In this document: piece after piece, positions 63,559-64,000 of the stretch
How the letters are laid out: every line of letters begins with the position of its first letter
Numbering within the stretch: the stretch's first letter is position 1
DNA from: Erinaceus europaeus
Lineage: Eukaryota > Chordata > Mammalia > Eulipotyphla > Erinaceidae
Assembly (NCBI RefSeq): GCF_950295315.1
Contig: NC_080176.1
Coordinates: 33,197,006 to 33,261,005 of the forward strand
Direction of reading: 5' to 3'
DNA: 64,000 nt
Made by a program: the position numbers and the translations under genes
Notes under the pieces: model-generated
The model's database searches: none
What the model saw: the letters and a program-made list of their open reading frames with translations, nothing else
What the model was told of the DNA's origin: nothing

Positions 63559-64000
63559 ATGGCACTACAATACATTAAATCCATAATATCAATAAATGTC
63601 AATGGCTTAAACTCACCCATCAAAAGGCACAGGGTGGGGGGATGGATCAGAAAACATAACCCAACCATATGCTGCTTGAAAGAATCCTATCTGTCACAAC
63701 AAGATAAACAAAGACTTAAAGTGAAAGGATGGAAAACTATCATACAGGCTAACGGACCACAGAAAAGGGCAGGAACAGCCATTCTCATCTCAGACATGAT
63801 AGATTTTAAATTAAATAAAGTAATAAAAGATAGGCAAGGACATTACATAATGATTAGAGGATCAATCAGCCAAGAAGACTTAACAATTATTAACATCTAT
63901 GCACCCAACGAGGGACCATCTAAATACATTAAGCATCTACTGAAAGAATTTCAAAAATACATCAATAGTAATACAATAATAGTGGGAGACTTCAATACCC
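63559..64000 (+). CDS. L1 ORF2 N-terminus, endonuclease domain, partial at window edge
   Basis: Encodes the start of the L1 endonuclease/reverse transcriptase, which nicks TT/AAAA-type targets and primes reverse transcription. The ATG in AACAATGGCACTACAATAC was chosen because it follows ORF1 by 60 bp and begins the conserved SIISINVNGLNSPIKRHRV. All 147 visible codons are open. Visible apurinic/apyrimidinic-like endonuclease features are Asn in NVNGLNS, the catalytic-type Glu in CCLKESYL (residue 42), IINIYAPNEG, and GDFNT at the very edge. The reverse transcriptase and Cys-rich end lie outside the window, so intactness of the whole protein cannot be judged. Confidence 0.92.
   Translation, partial: MALQYIKSIISINVNGLNSPIKRHRVGGWIRKHNPTICCLKESYLSQQDKQRLKVKGWKTIIQANGPQKRAGTAILISDMIDFKLNKVIKDRQGHYIMIRGSISQEDLTIINIYAPNEGPSKYIKHLLKEFQKYINSNTIIVGDFNT

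Larger units (their letters stand above)
61290..64000 (+). mobile_element. L1 element 4, young, running off the window
   Basis: 5'UTR with a duplicated promoter-like unit (61300 and 61760), a CpG-rich stretch (61449-61660), then pyrimidine-rich sequence and a part shared with elements 1 and 2 (CAGAGTGGACTC, GTAGATTTGCATAACTGTCT, GTCATAAAGGTATTTAGTA). ORF1 starts at 62597 and ORF2 at 63559, and ORF2 is open to the window edge. ORF1 has two lesions. The element is antisense to CALN1. Its 3' end lies outside the window. Confidence 0.92.

Noticed and set aside
1..64000. CRISPR array, phage, operon or other prokaryotic system
   Set aside because: No regularly spaced repeat-spacer units or dense coding; L1, MIR, MaLR, SINEs and a spliced exon show mammalian nuclear DNA.

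Overview
The window is mammalian nuclear DNA, almost certainly from a hedgehog (Erinaceidae). Two things support this. First, tRNA-derived SINEs with the A/B-box heads and T/C-rich bodies known from Erinaceus (ERI-type) occur about fifty times. Second, one minus-strand exon matches the conserved N-terminus of the vertebrate neuronal Ca2+ sensor calneuron-1 (CALN1). The species call is inference; no database was searched. Everything except the 125-bp exon at 32508-32632 reads as intron, so the window is a 64-kb slice of the very large CALN1 gene, transcribed right to left.

Layout. 1-17.5 kb: intron with old and young SINEs, 3' ends of L1, a solo LTR at 7057-7526 with 6-bp target duplications, a degraded antisense L1M-like piece, and a long (GAA)n tract at 9150-9310. 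17.6-25.1 kb: a long decayed L1 (5'UTR, ORF1, ORF2 lacking its RT core, 3'UTR) followed head-to-tail by the 5' part of a second L1. 25-32 kb: unique intron, a MIR, and two L1 3'UTR copies facing each other. 32.5 kb: the CALN1 exon with good splice sites. 33-45 kb: intron, SINEs, L1 tails and microsatellites. 45.6-47.7 kb: a 5'-inverted (twin-primed) L1, then a SINE that used the same target sequence. 49.8-54.3 kb: L1 tails, a MaLR-type LTR remnant, and a three-level nest in which an RPL41 retrocopy sits in an L1 that sits in an older L1 tail. 55-59 kb: mostly AT-rich unique intron. 59-64 kb: an L1 that has lost nearly all of ORF2, then a much younger L1 with a duplicated, partly CpG-rich 5'UTR, a nearly intact ORF1 and an ORF2 open to the window edge.

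Working together. The only host gene activity visible is CALN1 splicing. Nearly all lineage-specific L1 copies lie on the plus strand, antisense to CALN1. The L1s supply the retrotransposition machinery that explains the SINEs and the RPL41 retrocopy, each with A-rich tails and, where readable, target-site duplications. SINE labels used below are descriptive: A = GGGAGTCGGGCGGT head, about 270-330 bp, with or without a 3' extension reading GCAGTGGATTC; B = CACCTGGTTAAG head ending in CCAATAAATAAA; C = GATAGCATAATGG head; D = CTTGCCATGTGTG head. L1 3'UTR types: L (long, ending near TTGTACCCCTCTTATCC) and S (short, ending near AACTATTGTATTTA).
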